From an uncultured Clostridia bacterium (lineage in GTDB: Bacteria > Bacillota > Clostridia > Oscillospirales > Ruminococcaceae): a DNA stretch of 20,574 nucleotides. The notes under the pieces are model-generated. The model did no database searches and was not told the origin of the DNA. It worked only from the letters and a program-made list of their open reading frames with translations. Numbering within the stretch: the first letter of the stretch is position 1; the number at the start of each line of letters is the position of its first letter. Shown here in pieces: positions 1 to 6,528 of this stretch. The stretch spans positions 1 through 20,574 of the forward strand of contig CAMWVO010000003.1 in assembly GCA_947177695.1 (NCBI GenBank), read 5' to 3'. The position numbers were made by a program, and so were the translations under genes.

Positions 1-243
1 GTGTACATAGACACTAAAAACTGCATTTATAAAATAGGCGAACAAGAAATCGGGAGCTGTTGCAAAGGAATGAAAATAACGATTTCCCCTGGCGGGTGGC
101 ATCAGTTTCCTGTCGTAACTCTGGAACTAAGGGCTCCTGTAATTTTAACCTCTGAAAACGTAGAGATTCAGGAACCAAAAGATGAAATTATTCCCACAAT
201 CGATGACAAAAGTTCCGCTATGGTAGAAAATTCTGATAAGTAA
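1..243 (+). CDS. Small phage protein of unknown function, possibly cut by the window edge
   Basis: An open frame of 80 codons begins with GTG at the first base, so the true start may lie outside the window and no ribosome site can be checked. The product has a beta-rich N-terminal half with a Cys-Cys pair (residues 20-21), then an acidic, Pro/Glu-rich tail ending in a TAA. I do not recognise the family. Its last 76 bases overlap, tail to tail, the 3' end of the minus-strand DUF2513-like gene, which is unusual for two functional genes and means one of the two ends may be recently acquired or eroded. Position beside small regulators suggests an accessory phage protein; no function is proposed. 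Confidence 0.45.
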   Translation: MYIDTKNCIYKIGEQEIGSCCKGMKITISPGGWHQFPVVTLELRAPVILTSENVEIQEPKDEIIPTIDDKSSAMVENSDK

Positions 244-536
244 GGTTTTATTTTACCCCATAACGAATCGTCTCTGAAAGAATCGCAAAGCTTATGCCCT
301 TCCGGTGTGACATCTTCAATAATGTAGGAAAATTCTCCGTTAAGATATCTTTCGATTTCACACACAATCATTTTCTCGGCTGTAAGTTGTTGGAGACTAT
401 ACTCTACATCGTCTTGAGCAAAGCTTTGTACAAGAGGATAATCCATAAGATCGCAAAGCTGCATAAACTCTCCTAACTTAAGATTATTTTCTATTGTCAG
501 AATAACTATTCTGACGCAATCAGGGTTTATACGCAT
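168..536 (-). CDS. DUF2513-like phage protein
   Basis: The 122-residue product has the layout of the DUF2513 family common in Firmicutes prophages: an N-terminal MRxNPDxVRxxxLxIEN segment, a central winged-helix-like part (YSLQQLTAEKMIVCEIE), and the typical VTPEGHKLCDSFRDDSLWGKIK stretch spread over residues 76-97. The family is small, probably DNA-binding or regulatory, with no proven activity. The start ATG is at 536, preceded on the minus strand by AAAGGA, and a TTGACA-17-TATAAT promoter lies about 30 bases further upstream. The gene points away from the small + strand regulators, the usual geometry of a phage control switch. A 20-bp inverted repeat sits in codons 8-14. The 3' end overlaps the neighbouring + strand frame by 76 bases. 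Confidence 0.7.
   Translation of the reverse strand: MRINPDCVRIVILTIENNLKLGEFMQLCDLMDYPLVQSFAQDDVEYSLQQLTAEKMIVCEIERYLNGEFSYIIEDVTPEGHKLCDSFRDDSLWGKIKPYLSEFSTIAELLSSIVGIISSFGS
496..515. repeat. Perfect 9-bp inverted repeat inside the DUF2513-like gene
   Basis: The arms GTCAGAATA and TATTCTGAC are separated by AC. The element lies in the first codons of the minus-strand gene, about 50-70 bases downstream of its promoter. It could be an operator acting on elongation or an RNA hairpin near the start of the mRNA. This is a chance-unlikely palindrome, but its function is inferred only. Confidence 0.5.
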
Positions 537-550
537 AACAACATTCCTTT

Positions 551-614
551 CTATATATGATATTTAATTATACAATATATAGAAAATAATGTCAAGTTTA
601 TTCACAATATATAG
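551..614. promoter_or_regulatory. Operator-like ATATATAG boxes in the divergent control region
   Basis: The 11-mer ACAATATATAG occurs at 572-582 and again at 604-614, 32 bp apart (about three helical turns). A near inverted copy, CTATATATGAT, lies at 551-561. The first two elements fall on and around the spacer and -10 of the minus-strand promoter, and the third lies just ahead of the ribosome site of the + strand HTH gene. This is the arrangement expected of a repressor-binding array between divergent phage genes. The AT-rich background lowers confidence. Confidence 0.5.
567..595 (-). promoter_or_regulatory. Consensus sigma-A promoter for the DUF2513-like gene
   Basis: Read on the minus strand, TTGACA (595-590) is followed after exactly 17 bases by TATAAT (572-567). 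Transcription would start near 560, leaving a leader of about 24 bases before the ATG at 536. Both hexamers match the consensus fully. The spacer contains one of the ATATATAG boxes, so a repressor bound there would block this promoter. Confidence 0.8.
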
Positions 615-631
615 CAAAAGAGGTGATAGAA

Positions 632-856
632 GTGCCTGCAAGAAATACATCTGAACCTTTTTATCCCAATCTTGAAGCCGAGATTGCAAGAAGAGGTATT
701 AAAAAGAAAGATATAGCCGACAGGCTTAATCTTACGCAAAAGACTTTCAGCAACAAAATGATAGGCAAAACAGACTTTTGGCTGAAAGAAATGTTTTGTA
801 TCCTGTCTATGTTTCCTGGCACAACGGCAGAACAGCTTTTTGAACACAAGAGCTGA
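632..856 (+). CDS. Small Cro/C1-like HTH regulator
   Basis: The 74-residue product reads as a compact helix-turn-helix protein: NLEAEIARRGIKKKDIADRL followed by a second helix NLTQKTFSNKMIGKTDFW and a C-terminal helix ending TTAEQLFEHKS. This is the typical size and shape of Firmicutes phage Cro-like or antirepressor-type XRE proteins. I choose GTG at 632 because AAAAGAGGTGAT sits just upstream at proper spacing; the GTG at 623 would lie inside that ribosome site. The gene faces away from the DUF2513-like gene across the operator array. Its last 28 bases are repeated exactly at 1666-1693. DNA binding is inferred from the fold pattern; the target is not known. Confidence 0.75.
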   Translation: MPARNTSEPFYPNLEAEIARRGIKKKDIADRLNLTQKTFSNKMIGKTDFWLKEMFCILSMFPGTTAEQLFEHKS

Positions 857-857
857 T
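830..857 (+). repeat. 28-bp direct repeat, copy 1 (3' end of HTH gene)
   Basis: The 28 bases encoding the last codons of the small HTH gene (EQLFEHKS, stop) recur identically at 1666-1693. The two copies flank about 0.8 kb carrying three small genes. Recombination between them would remove that cassette. Confidence 0.9.
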
Positions 858-883
858 AAAAAATCATAAGGAGATGATAGACG

Positions 884-1111
884 TTGAATGCAAGTGAAAT
901 CATTAAGGCAGAACTGACCGACAGCGGTCGGACGCAGACGTGGCTTGTTTCAAAGGTAAACGCTATAGACCCGCAAATAAATATGAGCGAAGTCAAACTT
1001 AGCGCTTCACTTACAGGTAAGCGAAAAATTTCTGCGGACGAATTTATCGCGCTGTGCAAGGCTTTGGAAATCAGTCCCGACTTAATTGCAGAACGGGTTT
1101 CAGGACATTAA
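884..1111 (+). CDS. Small XRE-like DNA-binding protein
   Basis: A TTG start at 884 follows AAGGAGATGAT at six bases, a good ribosome site, giving 75 residues. The sequence (ASEIIKAELTDSGRTQTWLV, then a helix leading to LSASLTGKRKISADEF and FIALCKALEISPDLI) has the Cro/C1-type helix-turn-helix order, with the recognition helix interrupted by an insertion around NAIDPQINMSEVK. It follows the preceding HTH gene by 27 bases and is likely co-transcribed. Phage early operons often stack such small regulators; which promoter each controls cannot be read from here. Confidence 0.7.
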   Translation: MNASEIIKAELTDSGRTQTWLVSKVNAIDPQINMSEVKLSASLTGKRKISADEFIALCKALEISPDLIAERVSGH

Positions 1112-1128
1112 AAAGAGAGGTGATAAAC

Positions 1129-1308
1129 GTGAAACAGATACCTGAGAACAGCAAAAAAGTAAATAAATTGCTTTTGGAGCAGATGGAACTTCTTTCTAAA
1201 AAAAGCAAGACGGTAGCAGAAAACTCCGACGTTTCCGCTACCACCGAACTGTGCAATTTGACTTCTGCTTTATGCGAAGCTATTCGCACGTATGACACAT
1301 CTTGCTAA
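1129..1308 (+). CDS. Small helical phage protein of unknown function
   Basis: GTG at 1129 is preceded by AGAGAGGTGATAAAC, the same ribosome-site style as its neighbours, giving a 59-residue protein. An upstream in-frame ATG would place the start deep inside the previous gene without a ribosome site. The product is predicted to be mostly helical (KVNKLLLEQMELLSKKSKTV, then LCNLTSALCEAIRTYD) with no motif I recognise. It ends two bases from the stop of the convergent minus-strand gene. It may be a small regulatory or partner protein; function unknown. Confidence 0.6.
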   Translation: MKQIPENSKKVNKLLLEQMELLSKKSKTVAENSDVSATTELCNLTSALCEAIRTYDTSC

Positions 1309-1310
1309 AA

Positions 1311-1487
1311 TTATGCCTTATGACGCTCTGACTTAAAAGTATCTTTGATTTCCTGATAAGCTCTAAGATATTCTTTTGTAAGATCCTCGGGCGACATACC
1401 CCTTGTATCCCTCTTATAGAGATACAGCATTGCAAGTGCCTCTACTCTATCAGACGGAAACGATTCTAAGTTGATTTTGTTATCCAT
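1311..1487 (-). CDS. Small phage protein of unknown function, minus strand
   Basis: The product is 58 residues from ATG at 1487, or 60 from GTG at 1493; AAAGGAG lies 10 or 4 bases upstream respectively. It is helical and charged, with a recognisable central pattern SDRVEALAMLYLYKRDTRGM followed by SPEDLTKEYLRAYQEIKDTF, a pattern I associate with small phage proteins found beside control regions. It has its own strong minus-strand promoter at 1523-1551, so it is expressed apart from the flanking + strand genes. In a prophage such genes are often active in the lysogen. No function is known. Confidence 0.65.
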   Translation of the reverse strand: MDNKINLESFPSDRVEALAMLYLYKRDTRGMSPEDLTKEYLRAYQEIKDTFKSERHKA

Positions 1488-1522
1488 TATCACATCTCTC
1501 CTTTCTTTTTATAATCAACATA

Positions 1523-1551
1523 ATTATACCATATATATTTATAATTTTCAA
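1523..1551 (-). promoter_or_regulatory. Sigma-A promoter for the minus-strand small gene
   Basis: On the minus strand TTGAAA (1551-1546) is followed after 17 bases by TATAAT (1528-1523). Only one base of the -35 differs from consensus. Transcription would start near 1516, about 30 bases ahead of the start codon. The rest of the gap to about 1660 is AT-rich; I see no equally good + strand promoter there, although one is expected for the downstream genes. Confidence 0.75.
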
Positions 1552-1662
1552 GATTATAACAACATATTGTATGATTGTACATATTCGGAAACAGGGTTTT
1601 GTGCATAATGTAAATAACAAACAATTAAGTAGTTAAAAAAATTTCCATTAAAGGAATTTAAA

Positions 1663-1692
1663 ATGGAACAGCTTTTTGAACACAAGAGCTGA
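1663..1692 (+). pseudogene. Nine-codon remnant of a Cro-like gene (MEQLFEHKS), possible leader peptide
   Basis: AAAGGA at 1650-1655 is followed seven bases later by ATG and eight codons identical to the 3' end of the HTH gene at 632-856, then TGA. The simplest reading is that a second copy of that gene existed here and an internal deletion removed everything between its start codon and its last codons. A translated leader peptide is the alternative, since start, spacing and stop are all intact. Confidence 0.5.
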
Positions 1693-1693
1693 T
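1666..1693 (+). repeat. 28-bp direct repeat, copy 2
   Basis: Identical to 830-857. Sequence similarity stops abruptly at both edges of the repeat. Confidence 0.9.
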
Positions 1694-1712
1694 GAACTAT
1701 TCGCGGCTGATT

Positions 1713-1726
1713 GAAAGGAGGTGATC
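1713..1726 (+). promoter_or_regulatory. Full-length anti-Shine-Dalgarno match deciding an ACG start
   Basis: GAAAGGAGGTGATC matches 14 consecutive bases complementary to the 16S rRNA 3' end. Its GGAGG core ends nine bases before ACG at 1731, while the next possible in-frame start, TTG at 1749, is 27 bases away. This places initiation at the ACG or shows that an ATG has mutated. Confidence 0.7.
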
Positions 1727-1730
1727 AACC

Positions 1731-1982
1731 ACGAGACCATATGCAAAATTGCGGGGCAAAATGGCTGAAATGGATATAAACTGTAGAGCCCTTGCAAATT
1801 ATCTCGGTAAAAGCTCCGGGTACATATCGGCGCACTTTAACAATAAATATAGCTGGGAGATCGACGTTGCGTATAAAATTCTTGACTTTCTGCAAGTTCC
1901 AAAAGAGCAGATAGTGGAGTATTTTCCGCCGAACGGTGGGCTGCCTCAAAAAACAGCGAAACGGAAAGGAAAACAAATATGA
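1731..1982 (+). CDS. Small HTH protein, apparent ACG start
   Basis: Read from ACG at 1731 the product is 83 residues and starts MRPYAKLRGKMAEMDINCRA, then LANYLGKSSGYISAHFNNKY and SWEIDVAYKILDFLQVPKEQ. This is a complete XRE-like helix-turn-helix with its first helix intact, and it closely follows the pattern of small phage regulators. The commonly permitted starts TTG 1749 or ATG 1761 would cut the first helix and lie far from the ribosome site at 1713-1726; an in-frame TGA at 1722 excludes anything earlier. Either ACG initiates weakly, or an ATG-to-ACG change has lowered expression. The stop overlaps the next ATG by four bases, so the downstream membrane protein is translationally coupled. 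Confidence 0.65.
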   Translation, partial: TRPYAKLRGKMAEMDINCRALANYLGKSSGYISAHFNNKYSWEIDVAYKILDFLQVPKEQIVEYFPPNGGLPQKTAKRKGKQI

Positions 1983-2185
1983 AACATAAGATATTGACTG
2001 TAATATTTGTACTTTCCTGGTTTGCCATATTTGCTATAACAGGAAGTTTAGATCAGTACATAATTAGTATTGAGCAAGCTGTTGTTCCGTCTATAATCGT
2101 TTTTGCGGCTATGGGAATAAGCGGGTTTATATCAGGGCTGCTGACGTTGCCAAAGCCTCGCGACAAATTCGACCATAAAAAATAA
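1979..2185 (+). CDS. Small two-helix membrane protein
   Basis: The 68-residue product begins MKHKILTVIFVLSWFAIFAI, a hydrophobic segment at about residues 5-22, has a polar loop (TGSLDQYIISIEQ), then a second hydrophobic segment at about 35-57 (VPSIIVFAAMGISGFISGLL), and ends with a basic/acidic tail. It should sit in the cytoplasmic membrane with two spans. AAAGGA precedes the ATG and the start overlaps the preceding HTH gene (ATGA). Small membrane proteins in prophage control regions sometimes act in superinfection exclusion, but nothing here proves this. Confidence 0.65.
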   Translation: MKHKILTVIFVLSWFAIFAITGSLDQYIISIEQAVVPSIIVFAAMGISGFISGLLTLPKPRDKFDHKK

Positions 2186-2466
2186 ATGCTGATTTCAAGC
2201 GGTATAAAAACCGCACAAATACGCAAAAGGCTGCACACGAACCTTAAACTGTGTGAATGTTGTACAGCAAGTTTCCGGGGGTTTTAGTGTGAAATTCTCG
2301 CACGGAGCAAATTTAGATTTTTCCCGTCCGTGGGGTCAACATGGGAAAAAATTGCAGTATAACAAGTTTGTCGGTTTTAATGCGAAATCGTCAGTCGTAT
2401 TTGTGTCGTTTTTATGCCGCTTGAAAGTAAAGGGCATAAGTCTGAATATGAAAAGTGGTGATAATA
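2186..2466 (+). other. Gap of 281 bases without a firm gene
   Basis: A 33-codon frame starts at 2186 (ending ...LKLCECCTASFRGF at 2287) and a 79-codon frame starts GTG at 2253. Neither has a usable ribosome site nor a product I recognise, and the second would run into the methyltransferase. A 5-bp GC-rich hairpin (GCGGT/ACCGC, 2199-2214) has no T-run. TTGAAA at 2421 with GAATAT 17 bases downstream is at best a weak promoter. The region may be eroded coding sequence. Confidence 0.4.
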
Positions 2467-3504
2467 TTGATAATCGTTGGCAACGCGCTTGATGAATTAA
2501 AGCGCATGGAGGCTGAAAGCGTTGACTGTTGTGTAACATCTCCGCCGTACTATAATTTGCGTGATTACGGCATAGACGGTCAGATCGGACTTGAAACAAC
2601 GCCAGATGAATACATATCAAAGCTGACAGAAATTTTTAGAGAGGTGCGGCGCATACTCAAAAACGACGGTACGCTTTGGATCAACATTGGTGATAGCTAT
2701 GCAGGAAGCGGAAAGGGCAAAAAGGATACTCATACCACAAACAAGGGCAATAAAGGTTCTTTGAACAATTTCGCATTGCTGGGCAATTTCCAAAATGCTG
2801 AAATCAAACCAAAGGACTTAATCGGCATTCCGTGGCTACTTGCTTTTGCTTTGAGAAAGGACGGCTGGTATCTGCGGCAGGACATAATCTGGCATAAGCC
2901 TAACTGTATGCCTGAATCGGTAAAGGATCGCTGTACAAAATCTCACGAATATATTTTTCTGCTGTCTAAATCCCCCAAATATTATTTTGACGGTGAAGCA
3001 ATAAGCGAACCTATTGCCAATAGCACCGTGAAACGCTGTTCACAGAACATTGCAGCGCAAAAGGGTTCGGACAGGCAGCCGGGAAAGAGCAACGGAAACA
3101 TGAAAGCGTGTTTGCCGCGCTATGGAGGGCGTAAATATACAGAAAATCCCGATAAATTCTATCGGACCAAATCACATGGTATGTATGATTTTCGACCGCG
3201 CCGCAACAAGCGAGATGTGTGGAGCGTTTCAACGTGTGGATTTAAGGGAGCGCATTTTGCCGTGTTTCCCGAAAAGCTTATAGAGCCTTGCGTGCTTGCA
3301 GGGTGTCCGAATGGCGGTACAGTTCTTGACCCATTTTGCGGCAGCGGTACTACTGGTGTGGTTGCCGCAAAAAATAATCGGAAATTTATCGGGATCGAAC
3401 TTAATCCTGAGTACGCCGAATTGGCGCGGAAAAGAATTTCCGATATAAAAAATGAGCCTGCACCGTTTGCAGACGGCACAAACTCAATCTTAATGGGGAA
3501 ATAA
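2467..3504 (+). CDS. Beta-class DNA methyltransferase (N4-cytosine or N6-adenine)
   Basis: This SAM-dependent enzyme transfers a methyl group to an exocyclic amine in DNA. The catalytic motif TSPPYYN is at residues 24-30 and the SAM-binding motif DPFCGSGTTG at 288-297; this order defines the beta class. The SPPY form is more frequent in N4-cytosine enzymes but is also seen in N6-adenine ones, so the base is open. The variable target-recognition part lies between them. Start TTG at 2467 follows AAAGTGGTGATAATA, the ribosome-site style of neighbouring genes, and gives MIIVGNALDELKRM; GTG at 2455 or 2458 is possible. Length 345 is normal. There is no cognate nuclease beside it, so protection of phage DNA from host restriction is the likely role. 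Confidence 0.9.
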   Translation: MIIVGNALDELKRMEAESVDCCVTSPPYYNLRDYGIDGQIGLETTPDEYISKLTEIFREVRRILKNDGTLWINIGDSYAGSGKGKKDTHTTNKGNKGSLNNFALLGNFQNAEIKPKDLIGIPWLLAFALRKDGWYLRQDIIWHKPNCMPESVKDRCTKSHEYIFLLSKSPKYYFDGEAISEPIANSTVKRCSQNIAAQKGSDRQPGKSNGNMKACLPRYGGRKYTENPDKFYRTKSHGMYDFRPRRNKRDVWSVSTCGFKGAHFAVFPEKLIEPCVLAGCPNGGTVLDPFCGSGTTGVVAAKNNRKFIGIELNPEYAELARKRISDIKNEPAPFADGTNSILMGK

Positions 3505-3533
3505 TGAAAAAATTAGACACTTTTATTATATTC

Positions 3534-3575
3534 CCTGAATCAAAACTTGTCAAGCAAAATTTTAAATTCAGGAGG
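3534..3575 (+). promoter_or_regulatory. Possible RNA hairpin covering the ribosome site of the ATPase gene
   Basis: CCTGAAT (3534-3540) is complementary to ATTCAGG (3566-3572), and the right arm includes the first bases of the AGGAGG ribosome site (3570-3575) for the ATG at 3583. Within the loop CTTG/CAAG forms a further short pairing. Folding would hide the ribosome site and lower translation of the ATPase. Seen as base complementarity only. Confidence 0.35.
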
Positions 3576-3582
3576 AATTACA

Positions 3583-5496
3583 ATGAAAATGACATTAAAC
3601 GCTCTTAACATAGAGCATTTCAAAGGCATTAAGCGGTTCGGCATTGCTCCGAACGGCGCAAACCTCTCTGTCACGGGCAGGAACAAGTTGGGCAAGACCA
3701 CGATCTACGACGCGTTTCTGTGGCTTCTGTTCGGGAAAAATTCGGCGGGAGAAACCAAGTTCACTATAAAGTCCACAAACGAGCCTGCGGAGACGGAAAA
3801 CGTCGTTGAAGCACAGTTTACCGTGGACGGCAAGCCTCTTGTGCTGAAAAAGGTGTACGCTTCAAAATACGTCAAGACCACGAGCGAATACCGCGGCAGC
3901 GAGCTTGAATACTACATAAACGGCGTACCCAAGAAAAAGAACGAGTACGAAGCCGCGATCGCACAGATCATTGACGAGGAACACTTCAAGCTGCTCACAA
4001 ATCCAAAGCACTTCACCGAGGTTTTTGACTGGAAAAAGCGTCGAGAGATACTTTTCTCTCTTGCTGAAACGAAGTCCGACAGCGAACTTGCGGCGGGAAA
4101 TCCCGACTTTGGGTCGATACTCTCCGAGCTTGAAACAATGGGCAATGCGTCCGAGCTTCTGAAAGCGGTCTCGGCGCAGGTCAAGAAAAATTCCGAGCGG
4201 ATAAATATTCTGCCGAAGCTTATCAACGAGAACGCCGCCAAGCTGTCGCAGGTGACGGCAATTTCAGAAAGCGATCTTGCGGCAAGGAACGCCGCTGTAA
4301 AAGCCGCTGTCACAGCCAACAATGAGAAAATCGGCGAGTTAAAGGCTTGGAAGCCTGCCGAAAGTACCGAATATACCGAAACAAAGGCAGAACTCAGCGA
4401 GCTTCTGAGAAGCAACGACAAGTACAGATGGGAGCAGTCCGAAAACAATAAAAAGCTTCACTCCGAATATGAAAGCAAAATGAAAAATTTGCAGGACGTG
4501 CTGTCGTCTCTGCACAGCACAAAGTCGCGGCTTGACAAAGAGTTATTGCTCATGAACAGCAAAACAAGGGCACTGACGCTTGAAATGGAGAAGATCCATT
4601 CCCGCGCATGGAGCGGCGACAAGATTTGTCCTACCTGCGGACAAGCTATCCCCGAAGAAATGCTTGCGCAGTCCAAAGCGGAATTTGACAAGCAGACTGA
4701 TGATCTGATTGCTCAAAATAATGCGGAACACGACCGCGTTCGTGCAGAATTTGACGACGCTCTGAAAGAAAGCAACAACACCGAGGCGGAGATTGCCAAG
4801 GTCGAAGCCGCAATTGACGAACTGCGTAAGTCCGTTCCAGTTTCAAATTTTATACCTTTTGATCTTCCCGAATTTGAGGAGCGGCGCAGGGAGCTTACCG
4901 AAAAGCTGGAGAAGCTTTCCTTGCAGCCTGCGGAAAATCCCCACACTTCGGAGATTGAACATCTTATTGCCGCAAATTCCGAACTTGAAGCAGAGATCGC
5001 GGAGAATATGCGCATTGCTGAGGATATCCGCAGAAACGCCGATCTGAACGGTCGCATTGCCGAACTGAAAGCGGAACAGGCGCACTTGCGGGACGAACAG
5101 GCAAAGCTCCAGAAGCGTCTTGACCTTGCAAACGCCTTTGTGCGGTACAAGACCGACAACATCACGGACAGCATTAACGGTATGTTCCGGACGGTGAAAT
5201 TCAAGCTTTTCGAACCGAACAAGACTAACGACGGCTTGCAGGAATGCTGCGAGGCGGTGGCGTTCGGGGCGGCTCGTTACGGCGATATAAACACGGCGGG
5301 AAAGATACTTGCGGGTATCGACATCATAGGCACGCTTTCGGAGCGTTACGGTTTGTCCGTGCCGCTGTTTGTGGACAACATTGACGGTCTTGACGACGAG
5401 AGCTTTGCGTCTCTCGCCGAAAGGGTCAAGGGGAAAATGCAGCTTATCACGCTTCGGGTTTCCGAGGACGCGGAGCTTAGAACGGAGGAGTTTTAA
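3583..5496 (+). CDS. SMC/Rad50-like phage ATPase with zinc hook
   Basis: The 637-residue protein has a Rad50/SbcC layout in miniature. Walker A is GRNKLGKTT at residues 32-40 following the N-terminal strand NALNIEHFKGIK. Two long Glu/Lys-rich coiled-coil segments follow, with a hook CPTCG between them (C349, C352). The C-terminal lobe carries a NTAGKILAGIDIIG segment and the Walker B/D-loop VPLFVDNIDGLDDE. Such proteins form ATP-driven DNA-tethering dimers through the zinc hook. AGGAGG seven bases upstream fixes the ATG at 3583. It is followed directly by the 343-residue protein and a metallo-hydrolase, so it probably belongs to a phage recombination or DNA-end-processing module. Nuclease activity is not encoded in this chain. 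Confidence 0.88.
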   Translation: MKMTLNALNIEHFKGIKRFGIAPNGANLSVTGRNKLGKTTIYDAFLWLLFGKNSAGETKFTIKSTNEPAETENVVEAQFTVDGKPLVLKKVYASKYVKTTSEYRGSELEYYINGVPKKKNEYEAAIAQIIDEEHFKLLTNPKHFTEVFDWKKRREILFSLAETKSDSELAAGNPDFGSILSELETMGNASELLKAVSAQVKKNSERINILPKLINENAAKLSQVTAISESDLAARNAAVKAAVTANNEKIGELKAWKPAESTEYTETKAELSELLRSNDKYRWEQSENNKKLHSEYESKMKNLQDVLSSLHSTKSRLDKELLLMNSKTRALTLEMEKIHSRAWSGDKICPTCGQAIPEEMLAQSKAEFDKQTDDLIAQNNAEHDRVRAEFDDALKESNNTEAEIAKVEAAIDELRKSVPVSNFIPFDLPEFEERRRELTEKLEKLSLQPAENPHTSEIEHLIAANSELEAEIAENMRIAEDIRRNADLNGRIAELKAEQAHLRDEQAKLQKRLDLANAFVRYKTDNITDSINGMFRTVKFKLFEPNKTNDGLQECCEAVAFGAARYGDINTAGKILAGIDIIGTLSERYGLSVPLFVDNIDGLDDESFASLAERVKGKMQLITLRVSEDAELRTEEF

Positions 5497-6528
5497 ATGG
5501 CTGAAAACAAATCAACGGGCTTTATCACGGCGGCGAGCAATGCCGAAAGGACTATTGTAACGTCCATTATCAATCAGCTTGAAAACAGGAATATCTATCT
5601 TGACGAGTACAGCAAGGAATGCGCGATCAATGCCGTTTCGGCTATAAACAATATGCTCTACACGGCGGGTTTAAATTGGAACAGTCCAAACCTTGACCCC
5701 TCCAACTATCAGGACGTTATTAAAAAAGTGGCGGTGCAGAAGCTTAATGCCGCCGCTTCAAACCGTGAGGTGTACTTTCAGTTCCGCAACACCAAGATAG
5801 GAGACGCTTGGAAAAAGATTATTGAGGTCGGCATTGAGGGTGACGGCAACGACGCTATCCTGCGGAATTTCGGCGTGGACGTTGAAAAAGTATACCCCTA
5901 TTGGGCGGTTCGTGAGGGTGATGTTTTTGAGTACCCTACGTTCAGCGGCATTGATGTCACGCCGCCGAAATGGACTCCCAAGGGCGACGGAAAGGTGGTT
6001 CGGGTGGTGTACCCCATAAAGCTGAAAAGCGGAGTTATAGATTACCGCATTGCCGAGCGTGCGGACGTGGTGAGAAATCTCCACGCCCACATCATGAACA
6101 ACATGATGAACGAGACTTTCGGCATTTGTGCGGACAGATACAAGGCGACTGCCGAGCAGAAAGCCCAGATCGAGGCAAAAAAGAGCGAACTCAAAGCTAA
6201 GATCAAGGATATGTCTCTTGATGAATTGCTGGACTTTCCCGACATTCAGCCGTGGATTTCTCCCTCATGGAGCGAACCTCACAGCAGGGAGGCTATGATA
6301 CTGCGTAAAATGCGGAACAATGCCATTAAAAAGTTCCCCAAGGATTTCGGCAGCGCGTATGCTCTCGACGCGTATAATCAGCTTACCGACGAGAGCGTGA
6401 GCAGCGTTTCCGAGGAAATACGTCTGAAAGCCAATACTGGCGATTTTATCGACGCGGAATTTGAAGATACAAAGCCTGCGGAAAAGGGTGATGAAAATGC
6501 AGATAAAAATACTGGCGACGGGCTCTAA
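5497..6528 (+). CDS. Phage DNA-metabolism protein, possible single-strand annealing recombinase
   Basis: The 343-residue protein starts right at the stop of the ATPase (its ribosome site, GGAGGAG, is inside that gene). It has no enzyme motif. A conserved-looking core covers VYPYWAVREGDVFEYP, then KVVRVVYPIKLKSGVIDYRI and a helical AERADVVRNLHAHIMNNMM; a basic helix and an acidic, disordered tail (FEDTKPAEKGDENADK) follow. In Firmicutes phages the slot between an SbcC-like ATPase and a metallo-beta-lactamase-fold gene is usually held by a RecT-type annealing protein, and size and tail fit that. Assignment rests on context and general shape, not on a diagnostic motif. Confidence 0.55.
   Translation: MAENKSTGFITAASNAERTIVTSIINQLENRNIYLDEYSKECAINAVSAINNMLYTAGLNWNSPNLDPSNYQDVIKKVAVQKLNAAASNREVYFQFRNTKIGDAWKKIIEVGIEGDGNDAILRNFGVDVEKVYPYWAVREGDVFEYPTFSGIDVTPPKWTPKGDGKVVRVVYPIKLKSGVIDYRIAERADVVRNLHAHIMNNMMNETFGICADRYKATAEQKAQIEAKKSELKAKIKDMSLDELLDFPDIQPWISPSWSEPHSREAMILRKMRNNAIKKFPKDFGSAYALDAYNQLTDESVSSVSEEIRLKANTGDFIDAEFEDTKPAEKGDENADKNTGDGL

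Noticed and set aside
2253..2492. 79-codon + strand frame starting with GTG
   Set aside because: No ribosome site, no family pattern, and it would overlap the start of the methyltransferase gene.
3504..3608. 34-codon frame starting in a TAATG overlap with the methyltransferase stop
   Set aside because: Start geometry is acceptable, but the product is short and featureless and the frame runs through the ribosome site and first codons of the ATPase gene. Too weak to call.
3912..5222. Long minus-strand open frames (178 and 169 codons) opposite the ATPase gene
   Set aside because: They lie wholly antisense to a gene with clear Walker motifs, have Ser/Phe/Leu-rich composition typical of the reverse strand of coiled-coil coding DNA, and lack ribosome sites.
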